Of a stretch of 64,000 nt of DNA, positions 51,725 to 60,274 are shown one piece after another. Within the stretch, counting starts at the first letter, position 1, and every line of letters starts with the position of its first letter. Source of the stretch: Pseudogymnoascus destructans. Its lineage: Eukaryota > Ascomycota > Leotiomycetes > Thelebolales > Thelebolaceae. The stretch is taken from positions 1,054,001-1,118,000 of the forward strand of contig NW_020167531.1 in NCBI RefSeq assembly GCF_001641265.1, written 5' to 3'. The notes under the pieces were generated by a model. That model was not told the origin of the DNA. It worked only from the letters and a program-made list of their open reading frames with translations, and did no database searches. Made by a program: the position numbers and the translations under genes.

Positions 51725-53659
51725 GTTTTTTGACTCGTCCGAGGAAGGATAGTATTCATCCGCTTCCAATGGTGGTCCTTGGGGAGATCGTTTCCCTCGC
51801 TCTTCTGCTTCATCTAGCAGATGTGGGTATTTCTCGTATACCTGTTCACTTTTGATAGGCAAGTCCCCTTCAGACTGGCTTCGCCTGAGGGCGTGAACTT
51901 GCTCTGCGTCTCTGAAGTGTATCCTGGGCGAGGATCGGGGAAACAACTGATTCTGGTGTTTCTTTTTCCAGTGGAGCTTGCAGTCATCTTCGCTGCAATA
52001 CTCCCAGTAGACATACGCGTGCCAGGGATGATCAGTCTCTGTTGCGTCTGTCGTTGATAGTTCCCGCTGTCCTCTCACCCATGCACTATCTTCCCTCGGA
52101 GGCGTGGAGAACGTGTCTAGTTGCTCCATGGCTCTCCTTTCGATGCGTGGAGTGGGTCTCGCATTTTCCCGTCGGAGCATATCTCTGGCTTTCTCGTCGT
52201 ACTTCTTCAGGGCTCTCCTGCGGTCCTGGTAGTAAAGTTTGACGCTTTTCATATACTTCAGTTTAGCCATATGCTCGACATCCTTCTCCAGTTCTTCCGC
52301 TTCTTGGGCTTCCAACTTAGCTACGTCTTGGGATGTGCCAAGCAGCCTGCGGGTATTCGTTAGTTGGTCGTAGTATCTCCAGAGGTCATCCTTGCAGTCG
52401 TCCACCTTGCACTTTAACGAAAGTTCCTGTAACAGGTTCCCGTAGATGCCCTTAAGCGTGGGGATTCTCCTCTGGCCGCTGGGCTTGTCTCGTTCGGCCC
52501 TAATCTTCGCGTGGGCGTGTTTTGCCATGCGTCTTACTACGCTCTTGCACCGTGGACTCATTGGTTCCGTAGGTGCGAGTTCATCGAAGGTCTCCTGTTC
52601 CGAGACGGTGAACGATTCCGCCTCCGACCCTTCATCTGAGCTCTCGTCTTCTGGGGTGCTTTCGCCGTTTATTCCCCAGTCTTGTTTGCTCACAAACGTT
52701 GCGTTCAACTGTCCTGTCCAGGTGGCATTGAGTTGTTTGCCGACTTTGCGTCCGCCGTTCCCTTTCTTTGGCTGTCTGCAGTCTCGGGCCATGTGGCCTG
52801 GCTTGTCGCAGTTAAAACAGAGTCGTTCCTTGAATTGTCTGTCTTTCTTAGGGTCACGGGGTCGTCCAGGTTTGAACGTGGCATCGAGTTCCATTGGGTC
52901 CGACCAACGGTTGTCTCGCGGGTGTTGATCCCGTCGTCTGCCCTCGTTTCCCCGGTAGGGGTAACTTTTCTTGGGCTTGTCATAGGTCCGACGTTCCTTC
53001 TGGAATTTGTATAGTCGATTGTCGATTCGGACCGTATGTTCGATTAGCGCTACCATGTCCGTTGGTTGTTGTTCCAAACGGGCAAGTTCCATACGTATAT
53101 GGCTCTTCAGCCCACGTCGGTAGTGGCTGATGAGTGCGCTGGCGTCCCATCCTGTCTGATTGCCGTATCTCTGGAATTCTGTGGAGTATGTGAGGGCGCT
53201 GCCAGTCTGCTTAAGTGCAAACAGATGGTCTTCTGCGGTCTTAATCTCATCGATGTCTCCGAACATGCGTCGGATTTCCTTACAGAATCCATTCCAGCTG
53301 CCAAACATAGTCTGCGTAGTTGTCATGCTTCCATTGGTACTTTCATATTTGAAATAGTCCTTGAGGAATGGTTCGATCCATCGCAGGGCTTCCCCCCTAA
53401 GGTAGGACGCAGTCCACAGGGCATAGCTCTCCTGGGTGGGAAACTTCTCATCATTGAAGTGCTGGTACAGTTCGACCTGTAGCAAAAACACCTCAAGTTC
53501 CTTTCGGTTGCCGGAGTAAGTGTCGGGCAACTTGACGCGTAGAGTTTCCTTGAGTTCGTTGACGGTGGGTGCGTCAGGCATCTCCTCATTCTCAGGCTTA
53601 GACCTCTGAGACGAAGTTGGCGTGGTGGGGGTTTTCCCCTTCGAACTGACGACAGACAT
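51722..53659 (-). CDS. gag: Ty3 Gag, intact
   Basis: 645 residues from ATG 53659. Capsid-like region about residues 35-235 (LPDTYSGNRKELEVFLLQVE, ALWTASYLRGEALRWIEPFL, CKEIRRMFGDIDE). Basic linker, then a CX2CX4HX4C zinc knuckle (LCFNCDKPGHMARDCRQP) at ~residue 280. A long C-terminal extension with acidic and Arg-rich stretches contains VYWEYCSEDDCKLHWKKKH, which has a Cys2-His2-like arrangement. The extension after the knuckle (~350 residues) is unusually long for Ty3 gag. Stop TAG 51722-51724. Confidence 0.93.
   Translation of the reverse strand: MSVVSSKGKTPTTPTSSQRSKPENEEMPDAPTVNELKETLRVKLPDTYSGNRKELEVFLLQVELYQHFNDEKFPTQESYALWTASYLRGEALRWIEPFLKDYFKYESTNGSMTTTQTMFGSWNGFCKEIRRMFGDIDEIKTAEDHLFALKQTGSALTYSTEFQRYGNQTGWDASALISHYRRGLKSHIRMELARLEQQPTDMVALIEHTVRIDNRLYKFQKERRTYDKPKKSYPYRGNEGRRRDQHPRDNRWSDPMELDATFKPGRPRDPKKDRQFKERLCFNCDKPGHMARDCRQPKKGNGGRKVGKQLNATWTGQLNATFVSKQDWGINGESTPEDESSDEGSEAESFTVSEQETFDELAPTEPMSPRCKSVVRRMAKHAHAKIRAERDKPSGQRRIPTLKGIYGNLLQELSLKCKVDDCKDDLWRYYDQLTNTRRLLGTSQDVAKLEAQEAEELEKDVEHMAKLKYMKSVKLYYQDRRRALKKYDEKARDMLRRENARPTPRIERRAMEQLDTFSTPPREDSAWVRGQRELSTTDATETDHPWHAYVYWEYCSEDDCKLHWKKKHQNQLFPRSSPRIHFRDAEQVHALRRSQSEGDLPIKSEQVYEKYPHLLDEAEERGKRSPQGPPLEADEYYPSSDESKN
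51725..51731 (-). promoter_or_regulatory. Programmed -1 frameshift heptamer A AAA AAC
   Basis: On the minus strand the last gag codons read TCA AAA AAC TAG. The heptamer is in the correct phase, lies directly before the gag stop, and the -1 frame is the pol frame (CTA GGA GTC...). Downstream, AGGCC at ~51705 can pair with GGCCT about 20 bases later, and CTCG/CGAG segments offer a second stem, so a stimulating structure is plausible. Confidence 0.75.
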
Positions 53660-53705
53660 GTTGCTTTGTGTATGAGCCAGTGCCTCGTAGAAGTGGTGCT
53701 CAAAG

Positions 53706-54180
53706 TGTAACGCTGACTTCTAAACGATAGAAGACACAGAGGTTCTCTTGCGTAAAGGTTTACTTATCAGAGGAGGCAGGGGATCAGACACAAAGGCTTC
53801 AAGTAAGATGTTACTAGTATATAACAAATACTGTATTGAGTTGAGCACGAAGCTCCTATCTAAGGAAATACTATCTACTTATATAGTGGCGTCGTGCCTA
53901 GTGGACTCTTGGGAACTCACTCGAGTCCTCGGAGTCCTGGACTCTTAGGATTCTTCTCATCATCCTGCGAGTCCGTCACGTGCCTAGTGGACTCCTGGGA
54001 ACTCACTCGAGTCCTCAGAGTCCTGGACTCTTAGGACTCTTCTCATCATCCTGCGAGTCCGTCACGTGATACTTTCGGAACTACTATTCCCCGCTGCCCC
54101 TCCAGGTACCAGGGCCGGTCTCATGCGACCTCCCTCCTTCCTGTCCTGTAGTTGGCCAGCCTTCTTGTTCCGTCGTAACA
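53706..54180 (-). repeat. 5' LTR of intact Ty3 element
   Basis: 475 bp; differs from the 3' LTR only around 53809-53813. The internal region next to it, read on the minus strand, starts CTTTGAGCACCAC; no classical TGG-type tRNA primer site is visible. Confidence 0.95.
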
Positions 54181-54185
54181 TCTTC

Positions 54186-54323
54186 TCATCATCCTGCGAG
54201 TCCGTCACGTGATACTTTCAGAACTACTATTCCCCGCTGCCCCTCCAGGTACCAGGGCCGGTCTCATGCGACCTCCCTCCTTCCTGTCCTGTAGTTGGCC
54301 AGCCTTCTTGTTCCGTCGTAACA
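54186..54323 (+). repeat. Solo LTR, 475-bp family, right part
   Basis: Completes the LTR begun at 46846. The outer duplication CTACT follows at 54324-54328. Confidence 0.93.
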
Positions 54324-55499
54324 CTACTCTTCAAGACTATATATCTTCTTGCACTACTTGCAACTTGAACAAACCTACACGGCAAAAGCCCTACGGCCTC
54401 TTGCAGCCTCTACCTATACCAGAACGCCCATGGGACTCCATATCCATTGACTTTATAGTCAAGTTGCCTCCTTCCATCCCAAAAGGGGTGTACCCCTTAT
54501 GACTCTATCCTTGTGGTAGTAGAAAGGCTCACAAAAATGGCACACTTTGAGCCTAATGAGACTATCACAGCTTCTGAACTTGCGTGGCTATTCCGCAAGG
54601 TGGTCTTTAAATATCATGGAATTCCTGGACACTGGATCTCAGATAGGGGAGCAGTTTTCACTTCAAACTTTTTTAAGGAGTTCTCTAAACTCTTAAACAT
54701 GAAACAACGCTTTTCTACAGCTTATCACCCTCAAACAGATGGTCAGACAGAGAGAGTCAACTCTGTACTTGAACAATATCTAAGAATTTATACAAACTAT
54801 GCTCAAGACAACTGGGCAGATCTTCTCCATCTTGCAGAATTTGCTTACAACAACACAATCTCTAACACCACAAAAGAGACACCATTCTATGCAAACTATG
54901 GTTATCACCCTAGGTTTGAAGTGGCACAACTTAATTGTCCTGAAAATCTCAAAAACCCTTCTGCTACTGAAAGAATCATCTACCTTAAGGGCCTCCAGGA
55001 CTATCTCAAGGTCCAAATAAAGCGTGCACAAGACAAGCAGGCTCAGGCCTTTAACAGGGGGGTGGTTGCAGCACAATTCAAAGTTGGTGATCAAGTCTTT
55101 TTGTCTAGAAGACATATCACAACTACTAGACCATCAGACAAACTTGATACTAAAAGACTTGGACCCTTTAAGATCACAAGGACTATTGGCAAGAATGCTT
55201 TCGAGCTTGCATTACCACCTACTTGGACTATCCATAATGTCTTCCATGCATCTCTCTTGTCTAAGGCACAAGAAAGTTCCTTAAGACCACTTCAGTCTCC
55301 TCCACCTCCTGTTCTGATTTTGGATCAACCAGAATATGAAGTAGACTCTATCCTTGACAAAAAGACACTTAGAGGTCAGGACTACTTTCTCGTTAAGTGG
55401 AAAGGCTATCCTACAAGTGACAACACTTGGGAGCCTAAGAGAAATCTAAAAAATGCATCCAAGCTGATTCTAGAATTTGTTTCTAAGAAAGCCACCTAG
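54324..55499 (+). pseudogene. Ty3 Pol: integrase and chromodomain (right piece)
   Basis: Continues from 46845: LQDYISSCTTCNLNKPTRQK (zinc finger), SISIDFIVKLPPS, a frameshift at ~54487-54512, then DSILVVVERLTKM, ISDRGAVFTSNFFKEF, YHPQTDGQTERVNSVLEQYL (DDE), the GPY-like LGPFKITRTIGKNAFEL and a chromodomain (YEVDSILDKKTLRGQDYFLV, KWKGYPTSDNTWEP). Stop TAG 55497-55499. Confidence 0.9.
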
Positions 55500-55546
55500 C
55501 TAAAGGGCAAGCACACAGCTAACAAACGTCCTTAAGAGGGGGATCA

Positions 55547-56823
55547 TGTCATACTGACATTCGTTGGACTCAGTTTGCTATCAAACTCAAGAGCAAACTT
55601 AGAAATCTCCTCCTCAAACCTACAAGTCACTATACATATTTTGGCTTGTCACACCAACAACAAGAGCAATACTACTCAACGATTACTACAACCCTCTATG
55701 ATTCATTACACGTCATTGCTCCTTAGTTACTGGGCCGATATGACCACATAGCATATCTCTACAACCCTCTATGATTCATTACATGAGATCACTCCTTAGT
55801 TACTGGGCTAATACTACACATGACATATCTCTATCAACTAGAGACCTAGGAACATGAACAATAGCTCCAAAAGCTTCTACAACCGTCTATGATTCATTAC
55901 ACGTCATCGCTCCTTAGTTACCCACAAGATTGGTTAAGTTATGACATAATTTGTCTATAGGGGTACTCTGACCTTGGACCTCCTTTCACTTCCTATAGGC
56001 TAGAAACCTAGGAGATGGTTCTATGGGATTCTCTTACATCGACTACAGTTACCAAGCCTGGTTAGTCATGGAAAGTCTTGGAAAATGAGAGAACTACACT
56101 TCTTTTGTAAGGATGCCTGTACCTCAGTGATGGAAAGGATCTGAGTCGGGCAGGTTACAGTCACATGATAAGAGTAAAGGCAGGTTAGTGAGTCAGACCC
56201 GTTTCGGGTACTTGAGGAGATTGACCCAACAGGGGTTCCTCTCCCTCAGTGATGGAAGGTATCTGAGTCGGACAAGTCACGGTCACGTGGTGAGGGTGAA
56301 GGCAGGTTAGCCGAGTCGGACCCGTTTCGGGTACTTAAGGAGATTGACCCAACGGGGGTTCCTCTCTTCATCTTTTTTGTATCCTTCATAGTATAGGATA
56401 GCATCCGTTTAGCCTCTGACTCGCACTCTCATATGCTATTACTGTGAGCTGGGTGCCCTGTGTCCTTACACCTTTAGCATAAATAGGATTGCCCTTTCCT
56501 TAAGAAAGGGCAAGCAGACAATACAGTAAATCGACTATCACATACTTCCACGTCTGTTCCAAGCTTCCAAGCATTGATCTTGTTACTCCTTGTTTCTGAA
56601 AAGTCAGTGAGGTGCTAACCTCTGACATATCCCTGAGTTCTCAGACTCAACATTTGTACAACTTGTCTAACCACTCCACTATATCATACACTTGATTGCT
56701 GTGTTGTAGAATAGTCTAAGCTACAACCCTTTGGCTCTGTTTGCTAAGACAGTGTGTTGTCTTAATAAAATCATCCCCTCCTTGGGTGGCTAGATTCTCA
56801 CATCTGGTGCATCCACCATTACA
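55547..56823 (+). repeat. 3' LTR of the 930-family Ty3 element, with nested solo LTR
   Basis: TGTCATACTG...CCATTACA directly after the polypurine tract; ~907 bp once the 365-bp insert and its duplication are removed. It gives the true polarity for all copies of this LTR family. Confidence 0.92.
56106..56470 (+). repeat. Nested solo LTR related to the 301-bp family
   Basis: 365 bp, TGTAAGGATG...TGTCCTTACA, flanked by TCTTT and CCTTT (one mismatch, from an original CCTTT as seen in uninterrupted LTR copies). It is longer than the 301-bp LTR because it contains a ~120-bp direct duplication (units starting at CCTCAGTGATGGAA, ~56121 and ~56240). Confidence 0.88.
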
Positions 56824-56856
56824 AGCCACTGTCATCAATGATGACATTTGAATGAT

Positions 56857-56990
56857 TGAAACCCACTCGAATTGATGAATCTACACTTTGCAGTCCGATG
56901 GATTCTACGGAGCTGGAATCATTATGTCACAAATACAACAATCTATAACTGTTTTCGAAAATCTACACTTGTTAGCATTCCGATTGCTCT
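56857..56990. other. Short unassigned spacer
   Basis: Between the inverted flank of the Ty3 LTR and the hAT end; nothing recognised. Confidence 0.4.
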
Positions 56991-57530
56991 CAGTGTTGCC
57001 CGAGTACCGCTCCGAGTACTACTCGGAGGATCCTCGAATACCCGAGTAGTACTCGCATATAAATAGAAATAGAAGTAAAAATTGAAATATATATATACTA
57101 TTCTAACTCTTATTGTCTGTATCTTCGCCGCTGTCTTCGTCGTCGCCTTGTGATAAAACACCCCAATTCCGTAAGCAAAGCAGATATCTAAGTGTAGAAG
57201 GTGACAATCGGTTCCGTTTCTTTGTGATAATATCACCGCCAACACTAAATACTCGTTCTGAGTCTGCTGAGGTAGCTGGAATAGCTAGGTGATCCTTCGC
57301 AATAGAAGCAATCAATGGATATTGGTATTGCTTACTCTGCCAATACTTGAGAATATCTGTATTCCTACCAACTGTTGGCTCCTTCATCCATCGCTTCCAT
57401 TCTGGCTCAATATCGTGGCGGCTTTGTGATACGTATAGCTCATCTTCTGAGTCTATATCAATATTTATAGCTTGCTCTGTATCTAGATCCTCATCCTCAG
57501 CTTCAATACTATTAATAACGTTTGATTTAA
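56991..57530 (-). pseudogene. hAT transposon end with C-terminal transposase fragment
   Basis: The terminus begins CAGTGTTGCCCGAG at 56991, a typical hAT end, followed by inverted subterminal motifs of CTCGGAG/CCGAGTA. The minus strand at 57530-57103 encodes an acidic stretch, EWKRWMKEPTVGRNTDILKY and the hAT dimerisation domain (YQYPLIASIAKDHLAIPATS, then ERVFSVGGDIITKKRNRLS). Only the last ~140 residues remain; the rest is replaced by pogo sequence at ~57526. Confidence 0.82.
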
Positions 57531-58237
57531 CACTACAATGACGGAAAGTAACATTCGAGGCGGGTTCCGAGGGGCAGGGCTTCTTCCATTTGACCCTGAG
57601 AGAGTGATATCTACACTTGATCTTAAGTTAAGGACACCAACGCCTCCAAGCTCCCGCCCAGGTACTGCTCAACCTTGGGTTTCTCAGACACCAAACAACC
57701 CAATTGAAGCTATGTCACAGTCTACATTTATTAAAACTCGGATTTCACGCCATCAAAATAGCTCTCCAACCTCAATCTATGCAGCTGTTGACCAGTTTAC
57801 AAAGGGTGCATCGCAAATAATGCATCAATTAGCACTGCTAAAGGGAGAGAACCAAAACCTACGACAGGCAAATGAAGTACTAAGCAAGCGCCGGAGAGCT
57901 AGGAAAACATGACTACAGCAAGGAGGATCACTTAGTCAACAAGGGGCGCAAGAGCTACAGGATGAGAGGGATGTTGTGCAGCAGGTAGAGCAGAAAATAA
58001 GGGCAAGCCGTGGTCAGAAGCCAAGGGAAGAAACCCGTGCCCGTCGCTGTGGCAAGTGTGGTGAGACTGGGCACAATGCGCGCACGTGTCAGATTGTAAT
58101 AGACACCTCTGAGGAAGAGGACTCCGAGTAGTTTCAATTGATTTCTAATGTTGTGGTAGATTTATCGCAATGTTTGTCGTGAGGGTAGATAATTTTGGCG
58201 CTTTCGCTTGTTTGGCGCTTTCGCTATACATGTACGT
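57526..58237 (+). pseudogene. Pogo element, 3' fragment
   Basis: The last ~190 codons of the same transposase as at 60373 (MTESNIRGGFRGAGLLPF onward), broken by one TGA at 57910 where the intact copy has CGA, then the zinc knuckle RRCGKCGETGHNARTC and the right terminal repeat ending at 58237 (TA at 58238-58239). Nearly identical to 61432-62134. The left junction lies in ATTTAACACTACAATGAC next to the hAT piece. Confidence 0.9.
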
Positions 58238-58312
58238 TATTCATATTCATGAATAAAAATTATACACATATTCATATTCATATTCATATTCATGAATATA
58301 TATTTATGAATA

Positions 58313-60168
58313 ACGTGCATGTATAACGAAAGTGCCAAACAAGCGAAAGTGCCAAAATATCGTGACTACCCCATAAGAATTGTGATAAATCCACCACAAC
58401 AATATAAATTAATTAAAACTACTCGGAGTCCTCTTCCTCAGACATGTCTATTACAATCTGACAAGTGCGCGCATTGTGTCCAGTCTCACCACACTTGCCA
58501 CAGCGACAGCATGGGTTTCTTCCCTTGGCTTCCAACCACTACTTGCCCTTATTTCTTGCTCTACTTGCTGCACAACGTCCCTCTCGTCCTGTAGCTCCTG
58601 TTGACTAAGTGATCCTCCTTGCTGTAGTCGTGTTTTTTTAGCTCTCCGGCGCTTGCTTAGCACTTCATTTGCCTGTCGCAGGTTTTGATTCTCTGCTTTT
58701 AACAATGCTAATTGATGCATTATTTGCGATGCACCCTTTGTAAACTGGTCAACAGCTGCATAGATTGAGGTTGGAGAGCTATTTTGATGATGCGCAATTC
58801 TGTTTTTAATGAAAGTAGACTGTGATACAGCTTCAGTTGGGTTATTTGGTGTCTGAGAAACCCATGGTTGAGCGGTGTTTGGGCGAGAGGTTGGAGGTGT
58901 TGGAGGTGTTGGCGTCTTAAACCTAAGGTCAAGTGTAGATATTACACTCTCAGGGCTAAATGGAAGAAGCCCAGCACCTCGGAACCCTCCCTGAATATTG
59001 CTTTCTGTCATTGCAATGTTAAATGCAGCGTGGAAGGCAGGAAAGAAGTCATCCTTAGTAATGTGAATAATATGAGCCCGCATCATATCTTCAATTTGCC
59101 AACCGTAAGCTCTCTTTAATGGGCCAAAACAGCCAACATCAAGTGGTTGGAGTATATGGGAAGAGTGAGCAGGCATACAAAGCATAATAATATTGTGTTC
59201 TTTGCAGTACTCCTCAAACTTGTCTGAGTGGTGGCTCTCATGACCATCAAGGACTAACAAGCGATAACCACCAACACTCCGGGGCTTTGTGTGCTTCTCA
59301 AAATGCTGAATCCAATCCATACCTCTCTCGTTTGTAGTCCAGCCATTTGCAGTAACAGCGATTACCCAATCTGCTGGAAATCCGCTATTCTCATACCAAG
59401 ATGCAAGGTGGTTTTTACCTGCCACAATGACAAATGGCGGCACTGCCCAACCTTGAGAACTAATGCCTTGGATTACTGTAACCCATTCCCGATTGCCAGG
59501 CTGCACCTTTTTTGCCTTTGCCCGCCCATCTGAGCTCGTTACTACCGTTGCGCTTGAGATGACGCCCATCATAAACCCAGTCTCATCAAAGTTGTAGATA
59601 TCTGCATTGTTGATGCCATACTTTAGAATTGTGTTCCATACAAGCTCAAACCAGCCACGAATGACTTCTGGATCTTCGCACTTAGCCCTCTGGTAGTCGT
59701 ATTTTTGCTGGAAGTGTGTCCGGAGCTCTACATGGCGCTTAACAAAGTTTGAAGCCCAACGTGACCCGACACGTGGCGCGTCGCGTGTTGCAAGTAGTCG
59801 ATTTGCCATATCTTCAACAATAGACAACTGAGGAGGGAACCCTTTAGCAGCTAAGTCAAGTATATACTGAACAAGAACTGATTCCTCTAGGTTACTTAAT
59901 TTCCGTAAGTTGGCTTGGATATCGCGTCGTGAAGGTACGCCTTGTAAACGGTGACGTAGCTTGCGGTGGTCTACGGAATAGATCCTAGCTGCAACTCGAA
60001 GGCGCAAATTTGGGTCGCTTTGCATAGCTTGGATAGCTAGCACTAATTTGCTTTCATCATTTTTATGCATGTTTTGTTGTGGAGGAATTTAACATTTAGT
60101 TGGGGGGGTTGGTCACCGCATGATTTTGGCACTTTCGCTTGTTTGGCACTTTCGTTATACATGCACGT
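58313..60168 (-). mobile_element. Pogo element, minus orientation
   Basis: 1856 bp with ~46-bp terminal inverted repeats ACGTGCATGTATAACGAAAG..., each with two copies of CGAAAGTGCC(A/C)AAA. TA at 58311-58312 and CA at 60169-60170. It lies in an AT-rich TTCATA repeat and carries a nearly intact transposase. Confidence 0.88.
58451..60070 (-). CDS. Pogo transposase, C-terminal knuckle lost by frameshift
   Basis: 539 residues from ATG 60070 (MHKNDESKLVLAIQAM). N-terminal Psq and CENP-B HTH, catalytic NFDETGFMMG, LLVLDGHESHHSD, HILQPLDVGCFG (DD35D), coiled coil (ALLKAENQNLRQANEVLSKR). A one-base change near 58510 shifts the last ~25 residues, so the CCHC knuckle present at 60373-62028 is not encoded. 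Catalytic residues are intact. Confidence 0.9.
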   Translation of the reverse strand: MHKNDESKLVLAIQAMQSDPNLRLRVAARIYSVDHRKLRHRLQGVPSRRDIQANLRKLSNLEESVLVQYILDLAAKGFPPQLSIVEDMANRLLATRDAPRVGSRWASNFVKRHVELRTHFQQKYDYQRAKCEDPEVIRGWFELVWNTILKYGINNADIYNFDETGFMMGVISSATVVTSSDGRAKAKKVQPGNREWVTVIQGISSQGWAVPPFVIVAGKNHLASWYENSGFPADWVIAVTANGWTTNERGMDWIQHFEKHTKPRSVGGYRLLVLDGHESHHSDKFEEYCKEHNIIMLCMPAHSSHILQPLDVGCFGPLKRAYGWQIEDMMRAHIIHITKDDFFPAFHAAFNIAMTESNIQGGFRGAGLLPFSPESVISTLDLRFKTPTPPTPPTSRPNTAQPWVSQTPNNPTEAVSQSTFIKNRIAHHQNSSPTSIYAAVDQFTKGASQIMHQLALLKAENQNLRQANEVLSKRRRAKKTRLQQGGSLSQQELQDERDVVQQVEQEIRASSGWKPREETHAVAVASVVRLDTMRALVRL

Positions 60169-60274
60169 CATTCATAAATATTTAAATATAGATAGGTCTA
60201 ACTACATTAGGTAAGGTAATTACTATATAGGTAAGGTAATTACTATATTAGGAATAGTAGATAATGTACATGTA

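Larger units (their letters stand above)
47183..54180 (-). mobile_element. Complete, apparently intact Ty3/gypsy chromovirus
   Basis: 6998 bp with 475-bp LTRs (47183-47657 and 53706-54180) differing at about three clustered bases, and a perfect target duplication TCTTC. Transcribed on the minus strand: gag 53659-51722, pol 51724-48192 by -1 frameshift, then an antisense accessory frame 47754-48319. Gag and Pol have no stops or frameshifts, so this is the best candidate in the window for an active element. Confidence 0.96.
45761..55546 (+). mobile_element. Ty3/gypsy chromovirus of the 930-LTR family, 5'-truncated, with nested insertions
   Basis: Pol remains from the end of RT (45770) to the chromodomain (55499). 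It is followed by 47 bases with a polypurine tract (AAGAGGGGGATCA, 55534-55546) and the 3' LTR. It is interrupted at 46845/54324 by a solo LTR that itself contains a complete Ty3 element. Protease, most of RT and gag are missing on the left, where an inverted LTR piece is attached. Confidence 0.88.
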
